From a virus: a stretch of DNA of 26,842 bases. The stretch is from IMG/VR virus record IMGVR_UViG_3300009030_000015, positions 1 through 26,842 of that record; one strand, 5' to 3'. The translations under genes and the position numbers were made by a program. Positions 7,135 through 14,188 of this stretch are shown in pieces; positions within the stretch are counted from its first letter, which is position 1; each line of letters starts with the position of its first letter. Below the pieces are notes generated by a model, which was not told where the DNA came from, did not search any database, and worked only from the letters and a program-made list of their open reading frames with translations.

Positions 7135-7163
7135 AGTATACCCCTTGACCCAATCTAATGCAA
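7135..7163 (-). promoter_or_regulatory. Predicted promoter, TTGCAT-N17-TATACT
   Basis: On the - strand the -35 TTGCAT (7158-7163) and -10 TATACT (7135-7140) are 17 bases apart. This is one of the two best examples of the phage's recurrent promoter type. The -35 overlaps the last codons of the upstream gene. It should drive 6793-7080 and the modification genes down to 3440. Confidence 0.75.
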
Positions 7164-7433
7164 GGGCGAGGGTAAGATTTTAGCAACTTCACCATTATCA
7201 AGTACCATTCCATATGAGAAGTGCTCGGGGATAAGTCCTAGAAATTCACCCAGCTCTATATCTACCTCGAATATAAAAGTTTCGTGGTTAATGTCTGCAC
7301 CATTGCTCACCATAAAGTCCTTTCCCTCCGCACTTATGGCTTCCACATATACATCTTCTTCGTCTGCCCACATCAATAGGTCTAACCCCTTCTTTTCAAC
7401 TGGCGGAGAAGTTGCTAAAAGTTCATTTATCAC
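7155..7433 (-). CDS. Acidic protein of unknown function, 92 aa
   Basis: Starts with GTG at 7433, chosen because a strong GGAGG lies 6 bases upstream inside the end of the helicase gene (overlap 11 bases). The product is acidic, mainly beta and helix by eye (DLLMWADEEDVYVEAIS, TFIFEVDIELGEFLGLIPEHF), with no Cys, no membrane segment and no motif that I recognise. Its last codons overlap the -35 box of the next promoter. Being coupled to the SNF2 helicase, it may act with it, but nothing more can be said. Confidence 0.7.
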   Translation of the reverse strand: MINELLATSPPVEKKGLDLLMWADEEDVYVEAISAEGKDFMVSNGADINHETFIFEVDIELGEFLGLIPEHFSYGMVLDNGEVAKILPSPLH

Positions 7434-8805
7434 TTAGTGCCTCCAATAATCGCTTTTGACTACGTTCCTTTCCCTGGAGCACTTGTATTACTTTTTCATC
7501 AAGTGTGCCAGCACACACTATATGGTACACCATGACCGTTTCCGCTGCCTGCCCCTGCCGCCAGACTCGCCCGATAAGTTGTTCATAATATTCGAAATTC
7601 CAAGGTATACCAAAGAATATAACAGTAGAGCAAGCAGCTTGGAGGTTCAACCCATGCCCCATGCTGGCGGGATGACCTATTAGCATGTCAACCTCGCCCC
7701 TGTTAAATGCTTCAATGATCTCGCTACCCTTCTTGGCTGATGTACCCCCGCCGATAACACTGGCGTTAGGGAAAACTTCAAGTATACGCTCAACGTCATG
7801 GCGGAATTCGTAGGCCACTATGACCGGTCCTTCTATCTCTTCTATTAAGTCTTTCAAAGCTTCAATCTTAGTGTCATGTATTACTTCGTATTCTCGCTTA
7901 CTACTCTTAGGAACCTCTCCTGTTTCGATATACACCGCGCCGTTCGCAATCTGGCGGCACTTAGTCCCTGCGGCTGCGGCGTTCTGGGCGACAATAACCC
8001 CTTCCTCGACTCTAGCAATAAAATCATCTTCAACCTGTTCATATATCCCCCTAGCATAGTCTGGAAGACTAACTACTGTATTGACCCGTATTAGTTCGGG
8101 CATCTGTAGGTGGTCTTCAGTATTTATTTGAATAACTAATGGGTCTATTCGTTCCACAATATCAGCAAATGCCCAGTCATGGGGTACATATTCATACTGT
8201 TTTCCATACGGGTTTGGTTGATAGAAATACTTATTTCGAAAGTGCGTGATGTATCGTCCCAAGGAGTTACCGTCATCAAGAATGTATATTTGGGAGAACA
8301 AATCCATAATTCCCCGAGGTTGTGGAGAGCCTGTAAGAATCCATCGTCTCTTGAAGTAGGGAATTCGCTTACGGAGTAACTTAAAGCGTTTTGATTGAGA
8401 GTTTTTGAATCTAGTGCTCTCATCAACACAGAGGATATCGTATCGCTCTGGGTCAAAACGCTTAAATTTTGGGTCAAACAACCAAAGAAGTCCCTCTGGG
8501 TTAATGATGTAAATGTCAGCATCATTGGAAAGACCGGTTTCCTTATCTCCGTGGATAATGCTATAAGTGATTCCATGAAATGTACTCCACTTTTCTATTT
8601 CTTGCGGCCAGACATTATACATCGGGCGCAACGGGGCTATCAATAGCATTTTACTGATTAGTCCCTTACTTTTAAGAATCTTAAATGCGGCAAGAACTGT
8701 ACTAGTCTTTCCAAGTCCGGGCTTCATAAACAGGCCGAGGGCAGCCTGTTGCATCATTAAGCTAATCGCCCTTACTTGGTAAGAATGTGGGTTCCATTCT
8801 GCCAT
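7423..8805 (-). CDS. SNF2/SF2-family DNA helicase
   Basis: 460 residues. Helicase motifs in order: SYQVRAI (Q-motif region, 8-14), motif I KPGLGKT (28-34), motif Ia LLIAPLRPMYNVW (54-66), motif II VDES (127-130) in place of the usual DEAH, motif III LTGSPQPRG (157-165), then a C-terminal RecA-like domain with HPASMGHGLNLQ and motif VI QLIGRVWRQGQ (409-419). This is the compact SNF2 form common in phages, which would remodel or unwind DNA during replication or recombination. The ATG at 8805 follows AAAGGTATATAG and the gene overlaps VRR-NUC by 44 bases. The adjacent nucleases suggest a joint role in branched DNA processing. Confidence 0.93.
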   Translation of the reverse strand: MAEWNPHSYQVRAISLMMQQAALGLFMKPGLGKTSTVLAAFKILKSKGLISKMLLIAPLRPMYNVWPQEIEKWSTFHGITYSIIHGDKETGLSNDADIYIINPEGLLWLFDPKFKRFDPERYDILCVDESTRFKNSQSKRFKLLRKRIPYFKRRWILTGSPQPRGIMDLFSQIYILDDGNSLGRYITHFRNKYFYQPNPYGKQYEYVPHDWAFADIVERIDPLVIQINTEDHLQMPELIRVNTVVSLPDYARGIYEQVEDDFIARVEEGVIVAQNAAAAGTKCRQIANGAVYIETGEVPKSSKREYEVIHDTKIEALKDLIEEIEGPVIVAYEFRHDVERILEVFPNASVIGGGTSAKKGSEIIEAFNRGEVDMLIGHPASMGHGLNLQAACSTVIFFGIPWNFEYYEQLIGRVWRQGQAAETVMVYHIVCAGTLDEKVIQVLQGKERSQKRLLEALSDK

Positions 8806-9076
8806 CTATATACCTTTGTCCATCAAACCTATTATCAATTACGAATACCTTATGTCCTACCTTAGCCAACTCTTCACACCTATATACCTGTAGCGGTCTA
8901 AGTGGCTCCCCCTCAGCCTTAAACTCTACATACTCATGTCCTCGTGGGGGCGACCACGCAAAGATGCGGTCAGGCCAGCCTGTGGAGGCTAGGTTACTCA
9001 GCTTATGCTGAATGCACTGTGCTCCATCAACTACCCATCGCTCTAACTTACTCTCTTCCCTTATCCCACGGGACAT
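8762..9076 (-). CDS. VRR-NUC domain nuclease
   Basis: 104 residues forming a minimal stand-alone VRR-NUC domain: an N-terminal helix beginning EESKLERW with an acidic residue, then G-W-P-D-R (33-37), YVEFKAEG (49-56) with the catalytic E51-x-K53 pair, Gln63 in LRPLQVYR, and HKVFVID (75-81). VRR-NUC proteins of phages and FAN1 are structure-specific nucleases; stand-alone phage forms are thought to act as Holliday-junction resolvase-like dimers. It overlaps the SNF2 gene downstream (44 bases) and the PD-(D/E)XK gene upstream (16 bases). Ribosome site AAGGGGGG lies before the ATG. Confidence 0.9.
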   Translation of the reverse strand: MSRGIREESKLERWVVDGAQCIQHKLSNLASTGWPDRIFAWSPPRGHEYVEFKAEGEPLRPLQVYRCEELAKVGHKVFVIDNRFDGQRYIDGRMEPTFLPSKGD

Positions 9077-9846
9077 TGACCCCCCTTGAACCTGCTATGT
9101 GGACACCACCTACAGTGAGCTCCAGGATTCGGTATGTATGTATCGGGGCAATCCATGAATGTAGCCTTATGTCGCCACCCGGCTTTCGCTAACTTGTGGG
9201 CGTCAAAGCTGTCCTTAGACCCACGACCACCAGGATACATCATTGGTACATTCTTTTTCTGGTCAAAGTAAACCGTTGTCACTTGATAGTTATCGTAACC
9301 CGGTTCATCTTCAATAGAGGCTGTGTTGTAGAGCCGTCGCTGCCACTTGTGGTCAGGGTATATGCGCCCAGTCTTCCACTCCTGTATATCTATATCACGG
9401 TCAACTTTCCGTTTAGGAATAAGCTTTAGGTCAAATAGACCGCGCCATGTAGCTGATGGGTCGTTAAAGTCTACTGCTGTCCATGTATCGTTCATGTCTA
9501 TCCTGAATGCCCACTTGTACTCTGGGTAGCAGTCATAGTCTTGTCGCAGCCCCCACATCCACTGCTTATAGTTGACAAGGTCAGGGTGTAGGTGGTCGCT
9601 GCCCTTAAAGAAGTTCTCGATTGAGTCATGTACCTCATTACCTCTTACCAGTGCTGGTCCAGGGTCTTCTGGCTTAACCTCGTGCTTCCACACTTTATTC
9701 GCAGCAAATTGGTATCCACACTTAGAGTGGGATATAAACTGGGAGTATGACTTTGGTCCAGTTGGAACTAAGTTAGTCATATCTATGTGGTAGCTAGACC
9801 TCTTTGCAAGGTGGTCCTGCCACGAGCCTTGTACTATGTCAGTCAT
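9061..9846 (-). CDS. PD-(D/E)XK nuclease with probable Fe-S cluster (RecB/Cas4-like exonuclease)
   Basis: 261 residues. Nuclease core: RGNEVHDSIENFF (68-80) with His73, GLFDLKLI (136-143) with Asp139, IQEWKTGRI (154-162) with Glu156-x-Lys158, and QRRLYN (169-174). Four cysteines are spaced as in Cas4 and AddB: Cys43 near the N-terminus (HSKCGYQF) and Cys245, Cys248 and Cys258 at the C-terminus (CRWC...GGQC), suggesting a 4Fe-4S cluster that pins the ends together. This predicts an exonuclease acting on single-stranded or resected ends in phage recombination or host DNA breakdown. No CRISPR genes are nearby, so a Cas4 role is unlikely. It overlaps the polymerase gene by 8 bases and follows AAAGGAATATAAAG. 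Confidence 0.88.
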   Translation of the reverse strand: MTDIVQGSWQDHLAKRSSYHIDMTNLVPTGPKSYSQFISHSKCGYQFAANKVWKHEVKPEDPGPALVRGNEVHDSIENFFKGSDHLHPDLVNYKQWMWGLRQDYDCYPEYKWAFRIDMNDTWTAVDFNDPSATWRGLFDLKLIPKRKVDRDIDIQEWKTGRIYPDHKWQRRLYNTASIEDEPGYDNYQVTTVYFDQKKNVPMMYPGGRGSKDSFDAHKLAKAGWRHKATFMDCPDTYIPNPGAHCRWCPHSRFKGGQCPVG

Positions 9847-11596
9847 CTTTATATTCCTTTAGGTCGTGCCAGTTATCACCGACCAAGCCCTCGCTTGCCA
9901 TCGGTACGTCAAAAAAGTCTTGGTCCATAGCATTCTTCAACTGCTGCATACCCTCAGGTATATCATCAGCTGGAACGCTTATGTTAATCTCATCGTGTAC
10001 AGTCGCCATAAATATATCTTGGGGACGCTTATATTCGTAGTACCAGTCAGCACAGCATTGTTTCGTTTGGTCGGCTGCGCTACCCTGAATTAGATAGTTA
10101 GTCAGCTTATAGGCTTTATCACGAGATTCAGCATAGTAATGGCGTCCTCCCCATGTAGTGATATGCTTCCCTGCTCTGCCCCGCGCAGATACATTATCCA
10201 TAAGGGTTTTGATTCCGGGCATAGCACCGAGATAATGTGCTTTGAGGGCTGCACCTTCGGGGATACTAAGTCCCAAAGCTCCGGCGATAGCTGGTGCGCC
10301 TCCTCCATATATAATACGGAAGCCGGTAATTTTGACATCCTTCCTTGATAGCTCAACACCATATAGTTCCTTAATCATTTCCTGCGCCCGACCATGTGGG
10401 TCTAACCGGGGGTTGTCTTTATACGCTTGCATCAGGCTACCGTCTTCATAGTGCGCTCCTATGCGGAGTTCCTGACCACTAAAATCCCTCATTGCCCAGA
10501 CATGGCCTTCCTCCGGAAGTAGGTACTTACGAATATAGGGAGGGTCAGGTAGGGCGGCTATATGTGGGACGTCAAACCGAACCATTACGTTTTGAAGATT
10601 AGGGTTGTCGCTAGATAACCGACCAGTCCTAGTACCTTTTCTTCTTTCCGTATCCCTAACCTGATTCCAGTTGGGATGCAGCCGCCCGTCAGCTCTACAT
10701 TTGTCCACCCAAGGACGCATAAAAGTCTGTAGAATAGTAGCGGTGACGCCTTTATACTGAAGCAGGGCAAGAATATATGGGTCTTTGATAACCTTGATAA
10801 TGTTATCTTTAGCAGTTGACCGCTGCCCGGATTTTGGTGTAAGTATCCATTCCTCAGGGTTGACAATTCCTGCGGATTCGAGGGCGTTACATAGAGTCGC
10901 CCCCTTGAGTAAGTCAGGGTCGCCATTGTATTGTAGCACTCCAGCAATTAAGTCATCACATAACTTTTGAGCACCGTTGTAGAGCTCTAAGTCTTGTTCT
11001 AATTCTTCTTGGTCAACCCGAATACCGCGCTCTGTAGCCTCATAAAAGAGGGGCATACACCGACGTTCCCGGTTGTACGCCCCATTCGGCTGCTCTTGTA
11101 TCAGGAGGTCGTAGAGTTCTTTTGTCCGTATAACGTCGCCTTCCGCATATGGTTTAACAAGCTCAAATGGAGCGCGGCAAATATAAGCCCCCCAATCTTT
11201 TGGGGTCGCCTCTGGGACGTTGGCAAGTATCCAAGCGCGTAGATGGTCTTGTTCTGTAGGAGGAAGATCCAAGTACCTTTCGGCAGATGGTTTAAGGCTA
11301 AGAGTCTTAGCATACGGGTCGGCAAGATATACCAGATACTGGGTATCGTGTATACGGCTCCATTCAGGCATTGGCAAATCAAGATACTTTTTCGCCACAG
11401 CAAGGTCAAACGGAGCATTATGAAAGAGAAGTTCGTCACCACTATTCCATATTCGTTCAAGTATGGGTCGGCCAACCTCAATAGGAAAATACTCTGGCTT
11501 AGTGGTCGCGCTGTATATGGCGACGCCAACCGGACGCGGCGGTTTGATAATTGTGTTCCCATCTATTGCCTCAGTTTCAAAGTCAATTGTCCACAC
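9839..11596 (-). CDS. DNA polymerase, family A, with 3'-5' proofreading domain
   Basis: 585 residues. Proofreading motifs: ExoI DFETEA (5-10), ExoII HNAPFDLAV (59-67), ExoIII YAEGDVIRT (150-158). Polymerase motifs: TGRLSSDNPNLQN (324-336), motif A RDFSGQELR (370-378) with Asp371, motif B R418-x3-K422-x3-F426-x3-Y430 and motif C TVHDE (532-536). The motif B Phe426 corresponds to E. coli Phe762, so dideoxynucleotide discrimination should be like Pol I rather than T7. No 5'-3' exonuclease domain. Start is GTG at 11596 with AAGGGG at 6-base spacing. The frame stays open another 46 codons upstream without a normal start codon. This is the replicative polymerase of the phage; it would have to accept modified dUTP if base replacement occurs. 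Confidence 0.96.
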   Translation of the reverse strand: MWTIDFETEAIDGNTIIKPPRPVGVAIYSATTKPEYFPIEVGRPILERIWNSGDELLFHNAPFDLAVAKKYLDLPMPEWSRIHDTQYLVYLADPYAKTLSLKPSAERYLDLPPTEQDHLRAWILANVPEATPKDWGAYICRAPFELVKPYAEGDVIRTKELYDLLIQEQPNGAYNRERRCMPLFYEATERGIRVDQEELEQDLELYNGAQKLCDDLIAGVLQYNGDPDLLKGATLCNALESAGIVNPEEWILTPKSGQRSTAKDNIIKVIKDPYILALLQYKGVTATILQTFMRPWVDKCRADGRLHPNWNQVRDTERRKGTRTGRLSSDNPNLQNVMVRFDVPHIAALPDPPYIRKYLLPEEGHVWAMRDFSGQELRIGAHYEDGSLMQAYKDNPRLDPHGRAQEMIKELYGVELSRKDVKITGFRIIYGGGAPAIAGALGLSIPEGAALKAHYLGAMPGIKTLMDNVSARGRAGKHITTWGGRHYYAESRDKAYKLTNYLIQGSAADQTKQCCADWYYEYKRPQDIFMATVHDEINISVPADDIPEGMQQLKNAMDQDFFDVPMASEGLVGDNWHDLKEYKDD

Positions 11597-11708
11597 ACCA
11601 TTCCCCTTAACTATGCTGACGGCTCCAACCCCGGCCAGCGCGGGAGGGTATTTGCAGGCATCGGTGTCGCGCCTCCGCCTTAACCAGTGAAACTCTGGGT
11701 CGGGATTG

Positions 11709-12422
11709 TTAGTTAGTTCCTTTAACTGACGGTATTGCTTCGTCCTTTATGGTCATATCATACGGCATAGACAACGCAGCCTGAGCAGCATCCACTTTTA
11801 CATAGACCGCGCCCATAACGTCGTCAGGCACAAGCCCTTTGGTTTCGTACTGTACTAAGAACTGCCACTTTGGATGAGGCATAGCTGATACCTCAGTAAT
11901 GACACCCCACGGTGGTCGCTGCTCACGCAGGGATACCTCATTAGCATAGGCTGAAAACTGCTTGCCCGAGCTATACTGTGGGAAACTCATGGTATAAATG
12001 TCATCGGCCAGCGTGTTGTCACTATTCCAGGCCACCACTGCGATACGTCTACGGCTTTGACACTCAGGTTTTTCACGGTTTTTGCCGAACTGGCGTAGCT
12101 GACAAGTATTACAGTCTTCGTTAAGGGGGACAGGTACGTTGTCATCAGGAGCCATTGCCCCTTTCGCTGCCGGTTCTGCATGTAGAGCATAACAGGCCGG
12201 GGGGATTACCTTGTCTGGTGACCAAGCTTCGTTATACTTGACCTGCTCATGGAGTGCGCCAACTATGACACACATCATTTTGTTGCCCTCCAAAGGTTGG
12301 TCGTCAATAGATAAAATCCCATTACGCAACGATATCTTAGTGGTAGTGGGTTGCTCAAGCTTGGCGACGTCTTTAGCATCGTCTGCAAGCCTCTTTTCCC
12401 ATGTTGTTAGCTCTTTACTCAT
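11709..12422 (-). CDS. Replication-region protein with Cys cluster, possibly ssDNA-binding-like
   Basis: 237 residues. The N-terminal third has a coiled start and a beta stretch (TTTKISLRNGILSIDD), then a likely zinc site: Cys77 and the cluster C104-N-T-C107-x13-C121 followed by basic SRRRIAVVAW. The C-terminal half (TMSFPQYSSGKQFSAYANEV, KWQFLVQYETKGLV) looks like an OB- or beta-rich domain. Proteins with this layout are common next to phage DNA polymerases and may bind single-stranded DNA, but I know no proven function. It starts with a TAATG overlap to the upstream gene and AAAGGATAATGAGTA ribosome site, and lies directly before polymerase. Confidence 0.75.
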   Translation of the reverse strand: MSKELTTWEKRLADDAKDVAKLEQPTTTKISLRNGILSIDDQPLEGNKMMCVIVGALHEQVKYNEAWSPDKVIPPACYALHAEPAAKGAMAPDDNVPVPLNEDCNTCQLRQFGKNREKPECQSRRRIAVVAWNSDNTLADDIYTMSFPQYSSGKQFSAYANEVSLREQRPPWGVITEVSAMPHPKWQFLVQYETKGLVPDDVMGAVYVKVDAAQAALSMPYDMTIKDEAIPSVKGTN

Positions 12423-12808
12423 TACTCATTATCCTTTAGCTGATGTACCGATAACTTTTCTACTGGGAACCATGCAATTCCAGGAACTACCACATCGTCC
12501 TCAGCCCTAATTTTGATGGCCTTTGCGTTCAATGCTTTATTCATACAATCCCATGCGTTGTTTTCAACAATGTACGCCCTAACGAGGTCCCAGTCTTCCA
12601 CGGTAGGTTCTTGCTGAATCTTTAATTCAATGGTACAGGTTTGACCCCCTATACCTCGCGACTTGGCTTCCTTCATTTCTGCAATTAGTTGCAGCTTAAG
12701 TAGAGTTTCCTCATCTTGTAATACTTTAGCTTCCCGGTTGAGTTCAAGTCTTGCTTTACGAGTACCATTATACTCGTCGGCCAGTGCAGCCATTTGTTCC
12801 AGGTCCAT
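12422..12808 (-). CDS. Conserved phage protein of unknown function, coiled-coil N-terminus, 128 aa
   Basis: The first 50 residues form a predicted coiled coil (RKARLELNREAKVLQDEETLLKLQ as two shorter pieces around residues 18-41), followed by TVEDWDLVRAYIVENNAWDCMNKA (two helices, about 69-92) and a C-terminal beta motif VVVPGIAWFPVEKLSV. It is the first gene behind the strong promoter at 12832-12860 and starts after AAGGGG. The operon runs on to the polymerase, nucleases and helicase, so a role in replication is likely. I know similar proteins only as hypotheticals beside phage replication genes. Confidence 0.75.
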   Translation of the reverse strand: MDLEQMAALADEYNGTRKARLELNREAKVLQDEETLLKLQLIAEMKEAKSRGIGGQTCTIELKIQQEPTVEDWDLVRAYIVENNAWDCMNKALNAKAIKIRAEDDVVVPGIAWFPVEKLSVHQLKDNE

Positions 12809-12831
12809 TTTTATCCCCTTATTATAGGGCT

Positions 12832-12860
12832 AGTATAGCCCATTCGATAAGTTCATGCAA
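12832..12860 (-). promoter_or_regulatory. Predicted promoter, TTGCAT-N17-TATACT, with palindrome over the -10
   Basis: On the - strand TTGCAT (12855-12860) and TATACT (12832-12837) are 17 bases apart. The -10 lies inside a perfect inverted repeat GGGCTA-TAC-TAGCCC (12827-12841), which could be an operator or chance. It should drive the replication operon from 12808 down to 7155. Confidence 0.75.
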
Positions 12861-12862
12861 GG

Positions 12863-12886
12863 GGCGGGCTGGTGTACCCGCCCGCC
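12863..12886 (-). terminator. Strong GC hairpin between transcription units, possible terminator
   Basis: GGCGGGCTGG-TGTA-CCCGCCCGCC forms a 10-bp stem with one mismatch and a 4-base loop. It lies just after the stop of 12907-13128 and just before the -35 of the replication promoter, where a terminator is expected on the - strand. There is no T run after the stem, so it may be a weak or factor-assisted terminator. Confidence 0.45.
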
Positions 12887-12906
12887 ATGATGTAATGCTC
12901 GACGGG

Positions 12907-13128
12907 CTAATCGGCGGCTTGACCGCTTATTGATGTACGCGCCTTTGCTAATGCCCGCGTCACCATAGCCAGCCGAGCCTCTACGTCGTCAATATAACCA
13001 AGCGCGAATTGCTTAGGGTCGGTGTTCACATCCCTAATAGCAAACGCTAAGTCATCCTTCGCACTTTGCAAATCCCGCGCCGCTTGACGCAGGTGCTTCT
13101 TTCCATTACTCGCTGTTACTCTGCTCAT
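12907..13128 (-). CDS. Small helical protein of unknown function, 73 aa
   Basis: I chose the ATG at 13128 because GGAGAAAGGA lies directly upstream; an in-frame ATG at 13158 overlaps the previous stop but lacks a ribosome site and would add ten residues. The product starts MSRVTASNGKKHLRQAAR and is almost all helix with regular Ala/Leu spacing (SAKDDLAFAIRDV, VEARLAMVTRALAKAR), like a small helical hairpin. It is the last gene of the small-gene run starting at the promoter 13510-13538. No known family is recognised. Confidence 0.65.
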   Translation of the reverse strand: MSRVTASNGKKHLRQAARDLQSAKDDLAFAIRDVNTDPKQFALGYIDDVEARLAMVTRALAKARTSISGQAAD

Positions 13129-13150
13129 TTTCCTTTCTCCAATGCTTGCT

Positions 13151-13477
13151 TTATTCATCTGTCAGGTGCGGTAGGGCGAGCAGGCTTTGTATCTTAGCGT
13201 CCAGCCTTTCTTCGCCAAGTAAAGCGTTATCCTTCAGCTCTACCTTATTCCGTTCCAGTGCGTCCACTTGCCCCTGTACTTCATCGTAATCACTGGGTAG
13301 CCAGATACTTATGGGTACTGAGCCTACAAAGAACGCCCCGTCCGTATAGCTTTTGGCGTCCTTTGCAACTACCTGAAGCTCTACCTTTTCGGGCTTTGCT
13401 TCACTCTGCTCATACGATGGCCGAGGTACAAGCCATATATCTACTTCACATACCTCTACTTGTTCACCTGCTTTCAT
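13151..13477 (-). CDS. Small protein of unknown function with coiled-coil C-terminus, 108 aa
   Basis: ATG at 13477 follows AAGGAG at 7-base spacing. The N-terminal part is beta-rich (QVEVCEVDIWLVPRP, VELQVVAKDAKSYTDGAFFVG) and the C-terminal 40 residues form a likely coiled coil (YDEVQGQVDALERNKVELKD). There is one Cys and no membrane segment. It is the first gene after the promoter at 13510-13538. I do not recognise it; the small size and place among promoter-rich genes suggest an early host-takeover protein, which is inference. Confidence 0.7.
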   Translation of the reverse strand: MKAGEQVEVCEVDIWLVPRPSYEQSEAKPEKVELQVVAKDAKSYTDGAFFVGSVPISIWLPSDYDEVQGQVDALERNKVELKDNALLGEERLDAKIQSLLALPHLTDE

Positions 13478-13509
13478 GTTGCTACTCCTTATATTAACTA
13501 CCAGACACT

Positions 13510-13538
13510 ATTATACCATAGAGCATGGGCTGATGCTA
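13510..13538 (-). promoter_or_regulatory. Predicted promoter, TAGCAT-N17-TATAAT
   Basis: On the - strand TAGCAT (13533-13538) and a consensus TATAAT (13510-13515) are 17 bases apart, with TG just upstream of the -10 (ATGGTATAAT), giving an extended -10. It overlaps the stop codon of the upstream gene and drives 13477-12907. Confidence 0.75.
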
Positions 13539-13730
13539 GTCTAAGCTCCCATACCGGTCCATTTTCCTGCCCGTAGTATCTATCTCATCTAGTGCTTCCA
13601 TACCACGGTCAATCTGTTTTTGCCGCCACTCCTCGTATGCAGCATCCTCATTTTGTTCAGGGGGGTCATTACATCCGGGATAACAACGTGGGCAATCTGT
13701 TGCGCCACATAGACATGGTTCCTTATTCAT
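13536..13730 (-). CDS. Small Cys-rich, probably zinc-binding protein
   Basis: 64 residues. The N-terminus has five cysteines in 15 residues: C6-L-C8-G-A-T-D-C13-P-R-C16-Y-P-G-C20, a zinc-knuckle-like pattern repeatedly seen in small phage proteins. The remainder is an acidic helix (EDAAYEEWRQKQIDRGMEALDEI). ATG at 13730 follows AAAAGGGTGAATTGTA and overlaps the upstream gene by 8 bases. The function is unknown. The 3' end overlaps the -35 of the next promoter by 3 bases. Confidence 0.72.
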   Translation of the reverse strand: MNKEPCLCGATDCPRCYPGCNDPPEQNEDAAYEEWRQKQIDRGMEALDEIDTTGRKMDRYGSLD

Positions 13731-13881
13731 TACAATTCACCCTTTTTGCCCTTACCTCACAGAATATTTGCCAGTGCTTGTAACACAGACCCTGAGTATA
13801 GACCGGGTACTTATAATCGCTCTGCCCATGTAATCTTTCACCGGTACATTCTTTACATCTTGGTATGTGGTCATATATCAT
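13723..13881 (-). CDS. Small zinc-ribbon-like protein, 52 aa
   Basis: ATG at 13881 shares one base with the stop of the upstream gene (TAATG) and has GAGGGCAGAG before it; TAA is at 13723-13725, overlapping the next start by 8 bases. The product carries C9-K-E-C12 and later C33-Y-K-H36-W, a C-x2-C...C-x2-H arrangement that could hold zinc, with a further CEV and CNE near the end. It is basic and too short for easy detection. Tight overlaps on both sides make it a convincing gene in a run of tiny early genes. Function unknown. Confidence 0.7.
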   Translation of the reverse strand: MIYDHIPRCKECTGERLHGQSDYKYPVYTQGLCYKHWQIFCEVRAKRVNCNE

Positions 13882-14084
13882 TACTCTGCCCTCACAAACC
13901 CTTCAAATGGTCCGGACATCAAAACCACACCATCATGGTCTACCTCTCCTTCCCAGTCCTCACCATCAATTTTGACAAGGTAGTGATCGCTGTTTACTTC
14001 CACTACGTCAGCCCATTCTGCGGGAGTGCCTAGGAACTTACTTGCTTTAACAAGTATCTGGTCCCCTACCTTTTTTGTGAACAT
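13881..14084 (-). CDS. Small beta-rich protein of unknown function, 67 aa
   Basis: ATG at 14084 with AAAGGGTAAACTC upstream. The sequence alternates short beta strands (GDQILVKASKFLG, WADVVEVNSDHYLVKIDG, WEGEVDHDGVVLMSG) like an SH3/KOW-type barrel, which in small phage proteins can bind nucleic acids or host proteins. It is the first gene after the promoter at 14113-14141 and is followed by two Cys-rich microproteins with overlapping starts. No family is recognised with certainty. Confidence 0.7.
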   Translation of the reverse strand: MFTKKVGDQILVKASKFLGTPAEWADVVEVNSDHYLVKIDGEDWEGEVDHDGVVLMSGPFEGFVRAE

Positions 14085-14112
14085 GAGTTTACCCTTTACC
14101 TTCTACCCTACA

Positions 14113-14141
14113 ATTATATAATAGAGGGCAAGCGGAAGCAA
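14113..14141 (-). promoter_or_regulatory. Predicted promoter, TTGCTT-N17-TATAAT
   Basis: On the - strand TTGCTT (14136-14141) and TATAAT (14113-14118) are 17 bases apart. It drives the three small genes 14084-13536. The -35 differs by one base from the phage's common TTGCAT. Confidence 0.75.
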
Positions 14142-14188
14142 CCGAGTCATTGCCCCGGCTGGTGGCCTATATACAAGGTGTGATAGTG

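Noticed and set aside
8145-8576. 143-codon open frame on the - strand inside the SNF2 helicase gene
   Set aside because: Lies in another frame of a gene with clear helicase motifs, no ribosome site and no recognisable protein character.
9061-9846. Cas4-like Cys layout as a sign of a CRISPR system
   Set aside because: No repeat-spacer array and no cas1/cas2 are seen; phages carry such nucleases without CRISPR.
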